Positions 53,086-62,268 of a stretch of 64,000 nucleotides of DNA are shown piece after piece (the stretch's first letter is position 1; every line of letters begins with the position of its first letter). The stretch is from Sarcina sp. DSM 11001 (GTDB lineage: Bacteria; Bacillota; Clostridia; Lachnospirales; Lachnospiraceae), in assembly GCF_900101015.1 (NCBI RefSeq), contig NZ_FNFZ01000001.1, positions 1-64,000 of the forward strand, in the 5' to 3' direction. Position numbers and translations under genes: made by a program. Under the pieces are notes generated by a model. The model ran no database searches, was not told the origin of the DNA, and saw only the letters and a list, made by a program, of their open reading frames with translations.

Positions 53086-55272
53086 ATGAAAAAAGCAGTA
53101 AAGCAAATAAAAGCAGCAAAACAAAAAACAGCAGAAAAGCAGAGAAAAACAGCGGTCCTGCCTTCGAAAAAGGAACTAAGCAACAGGGAAGGTACAATTC
53201 CTTCGATGGAGTCCGGTCAGACAGAGTCTTCGGGTGAGATTGTTTTACCTGAGGGTTTTTTGACCCGAATGAAAAACCTTCTGGAAGAAAATGAGTATGA
53301 GGCTTTTTTGTCTTCCTATGGGCTGGAACGCCTTTTTTCGCTGCGGGTCAATACCCTGAAGACAGACAGAGAGTTCTTTATGAAGCTTGTGTCTAAAGAA
53401 CGAGCTTCAGACGCACCGAGCCTTGTTCCGGTTCCCTGGGAACAGGACGGCTTTTATTATTCTGAAAAATGGCGACCGGGCCGGCTCCCCTGGCATGAAG
53501 CAGGTATGTATTATATCCAGGAGGCGAGCGCCATGGCTCCGGCAGTGCTCTGCGGGGCGCAGCCGGGAGAAAGGATACTGGATCTGTGCGCAGCTCCCGG
53601 GGGGAAGAGCACAAAGCTGGCCGCGTCGTTGCGGGGCCGGGGGCTTCTGGTGGCGAATGAGATCCATCCTGAACGGGCCAGGGTCCTGTCCGCAAATATT
53701 GAGCGCATGGGTGTCAGAAACGCTGTAGTGACAAATGAGACGCCGCAGCGGCTGGCCTCCCGGTTTCCGGTCTTTTTTGACAGAATCGTCGTGGATGCCC
53801 CCTGTTCCGGTGAGGGAATGTTCCGCAAAGAAGAGGAAGCGCTGCTGAACTGGAGTATGGAAAACGTGTACAGGTGCGCCGCCCGCCAGGAAGAGATTCT
53901 GGAGGAAGCCGCTTCTATGCTGCGTCCCGGCGGGACCCTGATTTATTCGACCTGTACCTTTGCCCCGGAGGAAAATGAGGCGGTGATCTTTCATTTTCTC
54001 GCAGATCATCCGGAATTCGATGTGGAAATCATTTCAGATCTGCCCGGTGTGGATATGGAAAAATGGGGATTTGAATCAGGCAGGGGTGAATGGATTGTCC
54101 GTGGCCCGGCAGGAAGTATTTCAGAAAGATCCGATACGGGAAATGAGCAGCGATCCGGGGCTGGCTGGAAGCCGGAAAGATTTGTTCCTTTGGCAGAAGC
54201 AGGAGCCTTGGCTTTTTTTGACATCCCTGAAGGAACGGTCCGTCTGTGGCCCCACAGGTTAAGAGGAGAAGGCCATTTTGCCGCTGTATTGAAAAAGGAA
54301 TCAAAAAAGGAATCCTCAAAGCCATTTTCAAACGATTCTTCTACACCTTTTTCAGACGGAAAATCTGCAGACCCAGCAGAAAAGGCCGCGGAAAAAACAG
54401 CATGGGCCGCTGCGGAAAAAAATGCCGCGGAAAAAACAGTAGGGGCCGCTGCGGAAATAAAGGCCGCGGAAAAAACAGCAGGGGCTGTTGCGGAAATAGA
54501 GGCCGCAGAAAAAACAGCAGGGGCCGTTGCGGAAAAGCATGTGAAGACAGGAAGAAAAAGACCAGGAAAAAAAGGAAAAAATTCCGGATCTTTCGGGCGC
54601 GGCAGCGAAAACCGGTCCGGCGATACGCCGGTAAAGCGCAGCGAGGCTCTGAAACTATGGAAAGAATTCTGCCGGGATAATCTGCTCCTCCAGGATTCAC
54701 AGGAAACGGACGGAGCTCCATGCGGGGCGGGAGTCTCGCGCTTTTGCAGGGAGGAATGCCTGATCCTGTTTGGAGACGCGCTCTGGGCTCTGCCGGCTCA
54801 TATTTCCGGATCCGACCTGGACGGGCTGAAGGTCATGCGGCCCGGCCTCCACCTGGGCAACGTGGTTCGCGGCCGCTTCGAGCCGGCTCATGCACTTGCT
54901 ATGGCCCTGCGCCGCGAAGAAGCTCTCAGGAGCATTTCCCTTCCGGGGACGAGTCCCCAGGCTTATGCCTGGTTTAGAGGGGAATCTCTTCAGATAGGTG
55001 AGACAGCGGATCTTTGTGACGGCTCGAAATCTGCAGAAACCAATTCTGCCGGCATCTCCCGCAATGAAAATGGAATAGAAGACAATAATGTCTCTGCAGC
55101 TTTTATAGATAACAGTCCGCTGGGCGTTTCCTGTAGTGAAAATGTGAAGAATTTCAAGGGCTGGTGCCTTGTCACGATCGACGGCTGTGCAGCCGGCTGG
55201 GGCAAAGCCGGAGGAAATGTGATTAAAAACCATTATCCCAAGGGCCTGAGAAAGGGGAGCTGGTACCGATAA
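53086..55272 (+). CDS. RsmF/NSUN-type rRNA cytosine-5 methyltransferase
   Basis: 728 residues from AUG 53086 (GGAG ribosome binding site). LPEGFLTRMKNLLEENEYEAF begins the conserved protein. The SAM motif is LDLCAAPGGKST (165-175), and the catalytic pair is DAPCSGEGMFRK (Cys240) and STCTFAPEENE (Cys290). C-terminally, a PUA-like/RsmF accessory region contains LKVMRPGLHLGN. This architecture matches 16S rRNA m5C methyltransferases of the RsmB/RsmF group in Firmicutes. Between the two parts lies an Ala/Glu/Lys-rich insertion (about 410-520) made of diverged tandem repeats of AAEKTAGAVAEI, encoded by roughly 36-bp DNA repeats. The N-terminal 55 residues are basic and disordered. Both extras make it much longer than the usual 450-470 residues. 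Confidence 0.88.
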   Translation: MKKAVKQIKAAKQKTAEKQRKTAVLPSKKELSNREGTIPSMESGQTESSGEIVLPEGFLTRMKNLLEENEYEAFLSSYGLERLFSLRVNTLKTDREFFMKLVSKERASDAPSLVPVPWEQDGFYYSEKWRPGRLPWHEAGMYYIQEASAMAPAVLCGAQPGERILDLCAAPGGKSTKLAASLRGRGLLVANEIHPERARVLSANIERMGVRNAVVTNETPQRLASRFPVFFDRIVVDAPCSGEGMFRKEEEALLNWSMENVYRCAARQEEILEEAASMLRPGGTLIYSTCTFAPEENEAVIFHFLADHPEFDVEIISDLPGVDMEKWGFESGRGEWIVRGPAGSISERSDTGNEQRSGAGWKPERFVPLAEAGALAFFDIPEGTVRLWPHRLRGEGHFAAVLKKESKKESSKPFSNDSSTPFSDGKSADPAEKAAEKTAWAAAEKNAAEKTVGAAAEIKAAEKTAGAVAEIEAAEKTAGAVAEKHVKTGRKRPGKKGKNSGSFGRGSENRSGDTPVKRSEALKLWKEFCRDNLLLQDSQETDGAPCGAGVSRFCREECLILFGDALWALPAHISGSDLDGLKVMRPGLHLGNVVRGRFEPAHALAMALRREEALRSISLPGTSPQAYAWFRGESLQIGETADLCDGSKSAETNSAGISRNENGIEDNNVSAAFIDNSPLGVSCSENVKNFKGWCLVTIDGCAAGWGKAGGNVIKNHYPKGLRKGSWYR

Positions 55273-55314
55273 AAAGAGCAAAAGATAAAAGAATCGTCCG
55301 CCTGTCGGAGTGCA

Positions 55315-55343
55315 TTGACCGTCTATTTTCATTCTGCTATAAT
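55315..55343 (+). promoter_or_regulatory. Strong sigma-A promoter of the phosphofructokinase gene
   Basis: TTGACC (55315-55320), exactly 17 bp, TATAAT (55338-55343), with an extended TG at 55335-55336. Transcription starts near 55350, giving a 200-nt leader of unknown function. It is one of the best promoters in the window, as expected for a glycolytic gene. Confidence 0.8.
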
Positions 55344-55547
55344 CTTGAAAAGTGATTTATCACTGGCGGATACAATTCTATATATGCTGTGAATAGTGTT
55401 TAGGCAGTTCAGTCAGCATGTGCTGTATACGCAGTTCCAGGACATTCCGGCTGTTATTTATTAATAAAATTCTGCCGGGAAATTACTTTTGTTGTTTTAA
55501 ACACAGTAACAACAAGTTTTAAAGTTTTTAAAGAAGGAGAACGAAGA

Positions 55548-56798
55548 ATGGGTAAGGGTAATTGTGTAGTCGGACAGTCCGGCGGCCCGACAGCTGTCAT
55601 CAACGCTTCTATCGGCGGTGTTTATTATGAGGCCAAGAAGCAGGGTTATGACAAGGTTTATGGCATGATTCACGGCATCGAAGGTTTTTTGCAGGGCAGT
55701 ATCGTTGATCTTGACAAATATCTTGCAGATCCCATGGGAATTGAGCTGCTCAAGAGAACGCCCTCCGCGTTCCTCGGCTCCTGCCGTTTCAAAATGCCCA
55801 AGATCGATGCCAGCCCCGAGACCTATCAGAAGGTTCTGGATGTGATGGATGCCAATGACATCAACACTCTGTTTTATGCAGGCGGCAATGATTCCATGGA
55901 TACCGTCAAGATGCTTTCCGATTTTGCGGCTGAGAAGGGCATCAAGGACAAATATTTCATGGGCGTTCCCAAGACGATTGACAACGATCTGCCGATCACT
56001 GACCACTGCCCCGGCTATGCTTCCGCATGCAAATACATCGGAACATCCATCAAGGAGATCATCCGTGACAACGAGTCCTTTGGCGCTGCAAAGCCTACGA
56101 TCGTCATCGTTGAGATCATGGGCCGTCACGCAGGCTGGCTGACCGCTGCTGCAGCTCTGGCAAAGGGCAGTGACTGCTCCGGCTGTGACGCGATCTATCT
56201 GCCTGAGAGGACTTTCGACCTCGACGCTTTCATGGAAAAGGTCAAATATCTGTCTGAGACCAAGCGCTCCGTCGTTATCGCGGTTTCTGAGGGTATCGCG
56301 ACAGCTGACGGCAAGTTCGTCTGCGAAGCCGGCGGTGCGGTTCTTCCCGTCGACGCATTCGGCCACAAACAGCTGGGCGGCACGGCTGCCAACCTTTGCA
56401 GGATCATCGCCAAGGAGACCGGCCTGAAGACTCGCGCGATCGAGTTCTCCACTCTTCAGAGAGCAGGTTCCCACATCGCTTCCCTGACCGACATCAACGA
56501 AGCTTTCGCAGCGGGCCGCGCTTCCGCAAAGGCTGCCGCTGAGGGCAAGACCGCTATGATGCCTGTCTTCAAGAGAGTCAGCCAGGATCCTTATCTGTGC
56601 GCCATTGATCTGCACGATATCCATGACATCGCGAACGTCGAGAAGGCAGTTCCGGAGGAGTTCATCACCGAGGACGGCTGCGGCATCACCGATGCATACC
56701 TCGACTATGCACGTCCGCTGATCATGGGCGAGCTGGAGCCTGTCTTTGTCGATGGTCTGCCCAGACATCTGGTCATGGAGGAACTGGCAGAGTTCTGA
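55548..56798 (+). CDS. pfp: Pyrophosphate-dependent phosphofructokinase type
   Basis: 416 residues. VVGQSGGPTAVINASIGG is the N-terminal nucleotide/phosphate loop, GGNDSMDT (112-119) follows, and then GVPKTIDNDLPITDH. The Asp that follows Asn in GGND replaces the Gly of ATP enzymes (GGDG), and Lys in PKTIDND replaces the Gly of PGTIDND. Both features mark PPi-dependent enzymes in known structures. It phosphorylates fructose 6-phosphate reversibly. An AAGGAG ribosome binding site precedes AUG 55548. Codon choice is strongly biased to C-ending codons, consistent with high expression. Confidence 0.9.
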   Translation: MGKGNCVVGQSGGPTAVINASIGGVYYEAKKQGYDKVYGMIHGIEGFLQGSIVDLDKYLADPMGIELLKRTPSAFLGSCRFKMPKIDASPETYQKVLDVMDANDINTLFYAGGNDSMDTVKMLSDFAAEKGIKDKYFMGVPKTIDNDLPITDHCPGYASACKYIGTSIKEIIRDNESFGAAKPTIVIVEIMGRHAGWLTAAAALAKGSDCSGCDAIYLPERTFDLDAFMEKVKYLSETKRSVVIAVSEGIATADGKFVCEAGGAVLPVDAFGHKQLGGTAANLCRIIAKETGLKTRAIEFSTLQRAGSHIASLTDINEAFAAGRASAKAAAEGKTAMMPVFKRVSQDPYLCAIDLHDIHDIANVEKAVPEEFITEDGCGITDAYLDYARPLIMGELEPVFVDGLPRHLVMEELAEF

Positions 56799-56937
56799 TC
56801 CCTGACAGATACAGCATTGACAGATACAGTATTGACAGATACAGTATTGACAGATACAGCATTGATAGATACGGCATAGACAGATACAGTATTGGCAGAT
56901 GCAGTATTCATAGATGCAGTATTGACAGATGCTGATG
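56799..56937 (+). repeat. Tandem 15-bp repeats downstream of pfp
   Basis: About nine imperfect copies of ACAGATACAGTATTG run from just after the stop codon, diverging toward the end (GCAGATGCAGTATTC). There are no spacers, so it is not CRISPR. Confidence 0.85.
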
Positions 56938-56952
56938 ATTTTTGAGTAAAAC

Positions 56953-56990
56953 AGCACTCTCTTCGCTGAGTATTTGGCGGGGAGAGTGCT
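56953..56990 (+). terminator. Intrinsic terminator of pfp
   Basis: AGCACTCTC (56953-56961) pairs with GAGAGTGCT (56982-56990), followed by a T-rich stretch (CTTCATTCTGGTTTT). Confidence 0.65.
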
Positions 56991-57000
56991 CTTCATTCTG

Positions 57001-57147
57001 GTTTTAACAAGATTGTTTCCACAAGATTTTTTCTATAGAATTATTTTACAGAACCTGTTTTTACAGGATTTATTTTTACAGGATCGTTTTAAGAGTCTTG
57101 TTTTAACAGGATCGCTTTAACTGGATCGTTTTAACAGAATTGAGGAT
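57001..57147 (+). repeat. Degenerate 14-17 bp tandem repeats upstream of rarA
   Basis: Successive copies around ACAGGATCGTTTTA and ACAGGATTTATTTTT fill the gap before rarA. They are not the same unit as the repeats after pfp. No promoter is clearly visible; T-runs could act as weak terminators. Confidence 0.7.
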
Positions 57148-57153
57148 TTTTGC

Positions 57154-58518
57154 ATGGATCTGTTTGAATACATGCGGCAGGAGCAGCAGCAGACGGAGTC
57201 TCCGCTGGCGGCACGCATCCGTCCGACGACGCTGGATGAGGTCGTCGGGCAGGAACATATCATCGGGAAGGGCAGGCTTTTGAGAAGGGCGATTCAGGCG
57301 GACAAGCTGGGATCGCTGATTTTTTACGGTCCTCCCGGGACGGGCAAGACGACGCTGGCCAAGGTCATTGCGAACACGACCAGCGCCGAGTTTGTGCAGC
57401 TCAATGCGACTACTTCCGGGAAAAAAGATATGGAGGAGGCCGTAAAAGCCGCGAAGGACCGTATGGGAATGTACGGTAAAAAGACGATCCTGTTTATCGA
57501 CGAGATCCACCGGTTCAATAAGTCCCAGCAGGATTATCTGCTTCCTTTCGTCGAGGACGGAACGGTGACCCTGATCGGGGCGACAACGGAAAATCCTTAT
57601 TTTGAGGTGAACGGAGCGCTGATTTCGCGTTCTACTGTCTTTGAACTGAAGCCCCTTTCAGCGCAGGATATCCGGGCTCTGATCCTCCGGGCTGTCTATG
57701 ACGGCGAAAAGGGAATGGGGATGTATAATGCCGCGATCGATGAGGATGCGGCGGATTTCCTGGCGGATGTCGCGGGCGGAGATGCCAGGCGGGCGCTGAG
57801 CGCAGTGGAACTGGGCGTGCTGACCACGGCTCCTTCTGAAGACGGAAAGATCCATATCACCCTTGAAATCGCACAGGAGTGCATCCAGAGGCGCGCGCCC
57901 CGCTATGACAAGGGCGGCGACAATCACTACGACACGATCTCAGCCTTTATCAAGAGCATGAGGGGGTCTGATCCGGATGCGGCTGTCTACTACCTGGCCC
58001 GGATGCTGGAAGCCGGCGAGGATCCGAAATTCATAGCCCGCAGGATCATGATCTGCGCTGCCGAGGACGTCGGAAATGCAGATCCCCAGGCCATCCAGGT
58101 CGCTGTTTCCTGTTCACTGGCCTGTGAGCGGATCGGTATGCCCGAGTCCCAGATCCTCCTGGCGCAGGCGGCCGCCTATGTGGCGGGCGCGCCCAAGAGC
58201 AATGCGGCGGTCAACGCGATCTCTGCCGCCAGAGAACTCGTCGGAAAGACGGGCAATCTCCCCGTCCCTCCTTATCTGCAGGATGCCCATTACGGGGGCG
58301 CGGGCAGACTTGGCCGCGGGATCGGGTATCAATATGCGCATCTCTACCAAGAACACTACAGCGGTCAGCCTTATCTGCCTGAAGCCGTCCGCGGGGTTCA
58401 CCTCTATGAACCCTCTGAAAACGGATATGAAAAAGAGATCCGGACCCGGCTTTACCGCCTGACAGGAGATGAGCGTTATACGCAGCCCGAACAGCTTTTG
58501 GAAAGAGAAAATGAATAA
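57154..58518 (+). CDS. rarA: Replication-associated recombination protein A (MgsA/RarA)
   Basis: 454 residues. RPTTLDEVVGQEHIIGKG leads into Walker A YGPPGTGKTTLA (Lys65). ILFIDEIHRFNKSQQDYLLP is Walker B, TLIGATTENPYFEVN is sensor 1, and the C-terminal tetramerisation domain includes HYDTISAFIKSMRGSDPDAA. The AAA+ clamp-loader-like protein acts at stalled replication forks. AUG 57154 lies inside or next to AT-rich repeats and has a weak ribosome binding site (GAGG). It overlaps the DUF4364 gene by 8 nt. Confidence 0.95.
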   Translation: MDLFEYMRQEQQQTESPLAARIRPTTLDEVVGQEHIIGKGRLLRRAIQADKLGSLIFYGPPGTGKTTLAKVIANTTSAEFVQLNATTSGKKDMEEAVKAAKDRMGMYGKKTILFIDEIHRFNKSQQDYLLPFVEDGTVTLIGATTENPYFEVNGALISRSTVFELKPLSAQDIRALILRAVYDGEKGMGMYNAAIDEDAADFLADVAGGDARRALSAVELGVLTTAPSEDGKIHITLEIAQECIQRRAPRYDKGGDNHYDTISAFIKSMRGSDPDAAVYYLARMLEAGEDPKFIARRIMICAAEDVGNADPQAIQVAVSCSLACERIGMPESQILLAQAAAYVAGAPKSNAAVNAISAARELVGKTGNLPVPPYLQDAHYGGAGRLGRGIGYQYAHLYQEHYSGQPYLPEAVRGVHLYEPSENGYEKEIRTRLYRLTGDERYTQPEQLLERENE

Positions 58519-59038
58519 AAACGAAATGGATGAAGTTTTTACCGTTTATAAGCTGATCATTTTATATATGCTCGACCGCGCTGAAGGAGATGTGACACAG
58601 GCTATGCTGTCCACTTTTCTCCTTGAAAGCGGCTATGCGAACTTTGTCTCTCTGGCGGAGAGCTATGCCCAGTTGGAAAAGAGGGATCTGGTCAGGATCC
58701 GTATGGAGGGAGACAAGAAATTTCTGCAGTTGACGGACGCCGGAAAAGAGGCGCTCGGCTTTTTCTGTGCCCAGCTGAACCCGCTGATCAGAAAACAGGT
58801 CGATGAATGGCTGGTAGAACACGGACGGCAGATCCGGGAGGACCGCGAAGTGACCGCTGTTTATGAGCGGATGGTCTCCGGGGTCTATGAAGTGCGCATG
58901 TCTGTCAAGGAAAGAGGGGTCACTCAGCTCGAAGTCAAGCTCTCTGTCCCTGACGCGGCTTCTGCTGAAGCGATCGCGGGCAAATGGAAGGAAAAAAACA
59001 CCGGGATTTATCAATACCTCATTGAAAATCTTTTTTGA
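58511..59038 (+). CDS. DUF4364 family winged-helix protein
   Basis: 175 residues beginning MNKNEMDEVFTVYKLI. ILYMLDRAEGDVTQAMLSTFLL and DLVRIRMEGDKKFLQLTDAG form a winged-helix DNA-binding domain typical of DUF4364, a family limited mostly to Clostridia. The C-terminal half, including YEVRMSVKERGVTQLEVKL, is a family-specific domain. The function is unknown; it is probably a regulator. The start overlaps the rarA stop, with GGAAAGAG upstream. Confidence 0.85.
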   Translation: MNKNEMDEVFTVYKLIILYMLDRAEGDVTQAMLSTFLLESGYANFVSLAESYAQLEKRDLVRIRMEGDKKFLQLTDAGKEALGFFCAQLNPLIRKQVDEWLVEHGRQIREDREVTAVYERMVSGVYEVRMSVKERGVTQLEVKLSVPDAASAEAIAGKWKEKNTGIYQYLIENLF

Positions 59039-59788
59039 CTGTTCTATAATTCATGTGACTCATTGTATCAATACAGATCGGGACGGATGGAACCTCATAA
59101 ATAGTGGCGAAACAGAGGCGGCGCATAAAGTGCTGCTGCCATTCTCAGATCAAGTCATCAACTCACCATGGTTCCGCAGCCGTTTTTTCACCGGATTTTT
59201 AAATTTTTAATCGTTTTCCTGTTTTGGATTTCCCTGTATAGGGCTTAATATTTTTGCGCTCACACTCTGGCTGCTTTTGGCCTGTGGGCATATGTTCCTG
59301 TGCGCACTGTTTCAGACAGGTCTTTCATCCAATTTTAAATAGATTTTCTTTAAAAAATGATTTTTATCTTCTATATAAAATAAAAGCATATTGATGAATA
59401 GAAAATGCTTTGAAGAAAACATATTTTGAAAAAGCCTGCTTGAAGAAAATATATGTAAACAAATTTTTTGATGCAAATAATTTGAAGCAAATGCAGAAAA
59501 TGTCTCTGAAAATATCAATGAGAGGAACTTGCAGGAAGCAGTGCTGATTTTGAAAACGGGACAGATTATACAGGAAAACTGAAAATATACAGAAAATTAG
59601 TATAACGATAATAGATATAAAGGTAATAGAAATACGGTATTAAATGAATATATATTTAATATACGAATCAACAGACAGATAATTTTAGACAGATTAATTA
59701 TTTTAGACAGATTAATTAAGGAAGAGAACCTGCTCCCGTTTTTCTGCATAAGGAAGCAGGATGAAGATATATTTTTGGAGGATAGTAA
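59039..59788 (+). other. AT-rich 750-bp leader region before rho
   Basis: No credible gene. It contains a duplicated TTTTAGACAGATTAATTA at about 59680-59718 and a hairpin of CCTGCT/AGCAGG (about 59731-59761) close to the rho start. Long rho leaders elsewhere act in autoregulation by Rho-dependent termination; that is possible here but not shown. Confidence 0.45.
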
Positions 59789-62113
59789 ATGACCAGAGAG
59801 ATGTATGAGTCGATTTCCTTGCATGATCTGCGTGAGATTGCCAAAAATCGGGGAATGCGGCGCATTTCCGCTTTGAAAAAGGCGGATCTCATTGATGCAA
59901 TGCTCAAAAAAGATGAGGAGGAGGCGAAAGCTTACCGTGAGGAGAGGCAGCAGCGCAGGCAGGAGCTGAAGAGGCAGCAAAAGGAGGCTGAGGAAGCAGC
60001 TGCAGCAGAGAAAATGGCTGCCGGAAGCTCCCGCTCGGGGGCTGATTCTCAGGCAATAGGAAGCGGGAACAGCAGCGGAAACAGTGCGCAGGGCGGCGAT
60101 GCCGGCCTGGCGTCAGGCGGCGCAGAGTCATCCGATTCATTCAGCCGGGACAGAAGGGAGAGCGGAGACAGCAGGAACCCGTACGGACAGTCAGGGCAGA
60201 ATATGCAGTCAAGCCGGAATATGTCCGCAGGGCAGGATAGAAACGTGTCTCGGGACAGGTCTGCGGTACAGGATGCGGGGCAGTCCCAGGGCAGTTCTCA
60301 GTTCCAGAGTAATATGCAGTCCCAGGGCAACGTGCAGCCTCAGGGCAGTCCGCAGTCCCAGGGCAACATGCAGTCTCAGGGCGGTCCGCAGTCCCAGGGC
60401 AACGTGCAGCCTCAGGGCAGTTCGCAGTCTCAGGGCAACGTGCAGTCTCAGGACAATAGTCAGTCCCAGGGCAGGCTCCGGTCTCAGGGGCAGAGGGTAA
60501 AGACAAATACCGGCTCCTATTCCGCAAACGGAAGGAGGCAGAATGGCCGCCCCAGGCAGGTCGTTGTCGCAGGAGGACGTCAGCAGGGAAGGCAGATGCG
60601 CCAGTCCCAGGGAGGCCAGAGGGAAGGAGAAGCTTTCGAATCTGCCGTTCGGGGCGCTGAAAGATCAGAACCCGTTGTCAGAGAGGCGTCCGCGTCTTAT
60701 AATTATACCCAGCAGCCAGTCAGGCAGTCTGACAGCGGGCAGAACGGAATCTGGCAGTCTCAGCAGTCCCAGTCTCAGCAGTCTCAGACTGGACAGGCGG
60801 CATTAGGCCAGACGGCTTCCGGCCAGGCGTTTTCCGGGCAGGCAGCAGGGCAGACACAGGAGCCCCGGAACGGACAGGACATGCAGCAGGATCCGCAGGG
60901 GAACCGGCCGGCCAGGTATTTTCAGTCCGGACGTCAGGACGCCCCGGTCTTTCACAGAGACGAGCTCAATACAGAGCTCGACAGCGGCCAGATGGCAAAC
61001 GGCATTCTGGAGGTCATGCAGGATGGTTTTGGTTTCATCCGCTGTGCCAACTACATGCCGGGAGAAAATGATATTTATGTGGCGCCCAGCCAGATCAGGC
61101 GTTTCGGCCTCAAGACGGGCGATATTATTTCAGGGAATATCCGCGTGAAGACGCAGGGGGAAAAATTCAGCGCCCTGCTCTATGTCAAGAGCGTGAACGG
61201 CTATTCCCCCGATGAAGCCACTAAGCGTTATAATTTCGAGGATATGACTCCGGTATTTCCGGATGAGAGGATTCGTCTCGAGCGCACAGGCGGCAGTATT
61301 TCCATGCGCATTATGGACCTGATGTGCCCCGTCGGCAAGGGACAGAGAGGCATGATCGTTTCCCCTCCCAAGGCGGGCAAGACGACCCTGATCAAGGATG
61401 TGGCGCGTTCTGTCAAGTACAATAATCCGGAGATCCATCTGATCGTCCTTTTGATCGATGAGAGGCCGGAGGAAGTCACGGACATCCGGGAAGCAATCGA
61501 AGGAGACGATGCGGAAGTCATTTATTCTACTTTCGATGAACTGCCGGAGCATCACAAGCGTGTCTCAGAGATGGCGATTGAGCGGGCCAGGCGCCTTGTG
61601 GAGCACAAACGGGACGTCATGATCCTGCTTGACTCTATTACCCGCCTTACAAGGGCGTACAATATTACAGAACCGCCGAGCGGGCGCACGCTGTCCGGAG
61701 GACTGGACCCGGCTGCCCTGCACATGCCGAAACGGTTTTTCGGAGCCGCGAGAAGTATGCGGGAGGGCGGGAGCCTTACGATCCTTGCGACCGCGCTCAT
61801 CGATACGGGCAGCAAGATGGACGACATCGTCTTTGAGGAATTCAAGGGGACCGGCAATATGGAGCTCGTCCTTGACCGGCGCCTTTCCGAACGACGCATT
61901 TTTCCGGCAATCGATATCGTCCGTTCCGGAACCCGCAGGGATGATCTGCTTTTGACCCCCGATGAACTGGCTGCGGTCAACACTATCCGCCGGGCCTTTA
62001 ACGGACTGAGCGCTGAACAGGCGGTGACCCAGGCTTTGGATCTGTTCTCCAGGACACGGACAAATGGCGAATTTGTCAATATGGTCCGCAAGATCCAGTG
62101 GGGAAAGGAATGA
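59789..62113 (+). CDS. rho: Transcription termination factor Rho with long Gln/Ser/Gly-rich insertion
   Basis: 774 residues against about 420 in the minimal protein. Residues 1-45 are the Rho_N domain (LHDLREIAKNRGMRRISALKKADLI), followed by a charged helix. Residues about 75-390 are low-complexity, rich in Gln, Ser, Gly and Asn. They include a tandem 12-residue repeat (QSQGNVQPQGSS-type, about 170-237). From about 398 the canonical protein resumes: the RNA-binding cold-shock domain NGILEVMQDGFGFIR, Walker A SPPKAGKTT (Lys531), Walker B VMILLDSITRLTRAYN, and the R-loop/Q-loop region. A hexameric RNA helicase terminating transcription. GGAGG precedes AUG 59789. Confidence 0.95.
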   Translation: MTREMYESISLHDLREIAKNRGMRRISALKKADLIDAMLKKDEEEAKAYREERQQRRQELKRQQKEAEEAAAAEKMAAGSSRSGADSQAIGSGNSSGNSAQGGDAGLASGGAESSDSFSRDRRESGDSRNPYGQSGQNMQSSRNMSAGQDRNVSRDRSAVQDAGQSQGSSQFQSNMQSQGNVQPQGSPQSQGNMQSQGGPQSQGNVQPQGSSQSQGNVQSQDNSQSQGRLRSQGQRVKTNTGSYSANGRRQNGRPRQVVVAGGRQQGRQMRQSQGGQREGEAFESAVRGAERSEPVVREASASYNYTQQPVRQSDSGQNGIWQSQQSQSQQSQTGQAALGQTASGQAFSGQAAGQTQEPRNGQDMQQDPQGNRPARYFQSGRQDAPVFHRDELNTELDSGQMANGILEVMQDGFGFIRCANYMPGENDIYVAPSQIRRFGLKTGDIISGNIRVKTQGEKFSALLYVKSVNGYSPDEATKRYNFEDMTPVFPDERIRLERTGGSISMRIMDLMCPVGKGQRGMIVSPPKAGKTTLIKDVARSVKYNNPEIHLIVLLIDERPEEVTDIREAIEGDDAEVIYSTFDELPEHHKRVSEMAIERARRLVEHKRDVMILLDSITRLTRAYNITEPPSGRTLSGGLDPAALHMPKRFFGAARSMREGGSLTILATALIDTGSKMDDIVFEEFKGTGNMELVLDRRLSERRIFPAIDIVRSGTRRDDLLLTPDELAAVNTIRRAFNGLSAEQAVTQALDLFSRTRTNGEFVNMVRKIQWGKE

Positions 62114-62225
62114 TTCATTTTAAAATCGAAGAATTTATGAGTTGGAAGAATTTTGGAATTGAAAGAATATAAGAGTTGAAAAATTATAGGAATTGAAAAA
62201 TTTCAGGAATTGACCCTGCCTCGCA
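62114..62225 (+). repeat. Degenerate repeats between rho and malQ
   Basis: Imperfect copies of a 15-18 bp unit around AAGAATTTNGGAATTGAA follow the rho stop codon. Confidence 0.6.
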
Positions 62226-62268
62226 GCGATCACCGGCGTGCCCGTTCACGCCTGAAATGGAGGAAAAT

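Noticed and set aside
56799-56937. Possible CRISPR array
   Set aside because: Units are contiguous 15-bp repeats with no unique spacers and no cas genes nearby.
55497-56996. 499-residue minus-strand frame opposite pfp
   Set aside because: Antisense to a conserved glycolytic gene; the Cys/Tyr-rich N-terminal part is just the translated 15-bp repeat.
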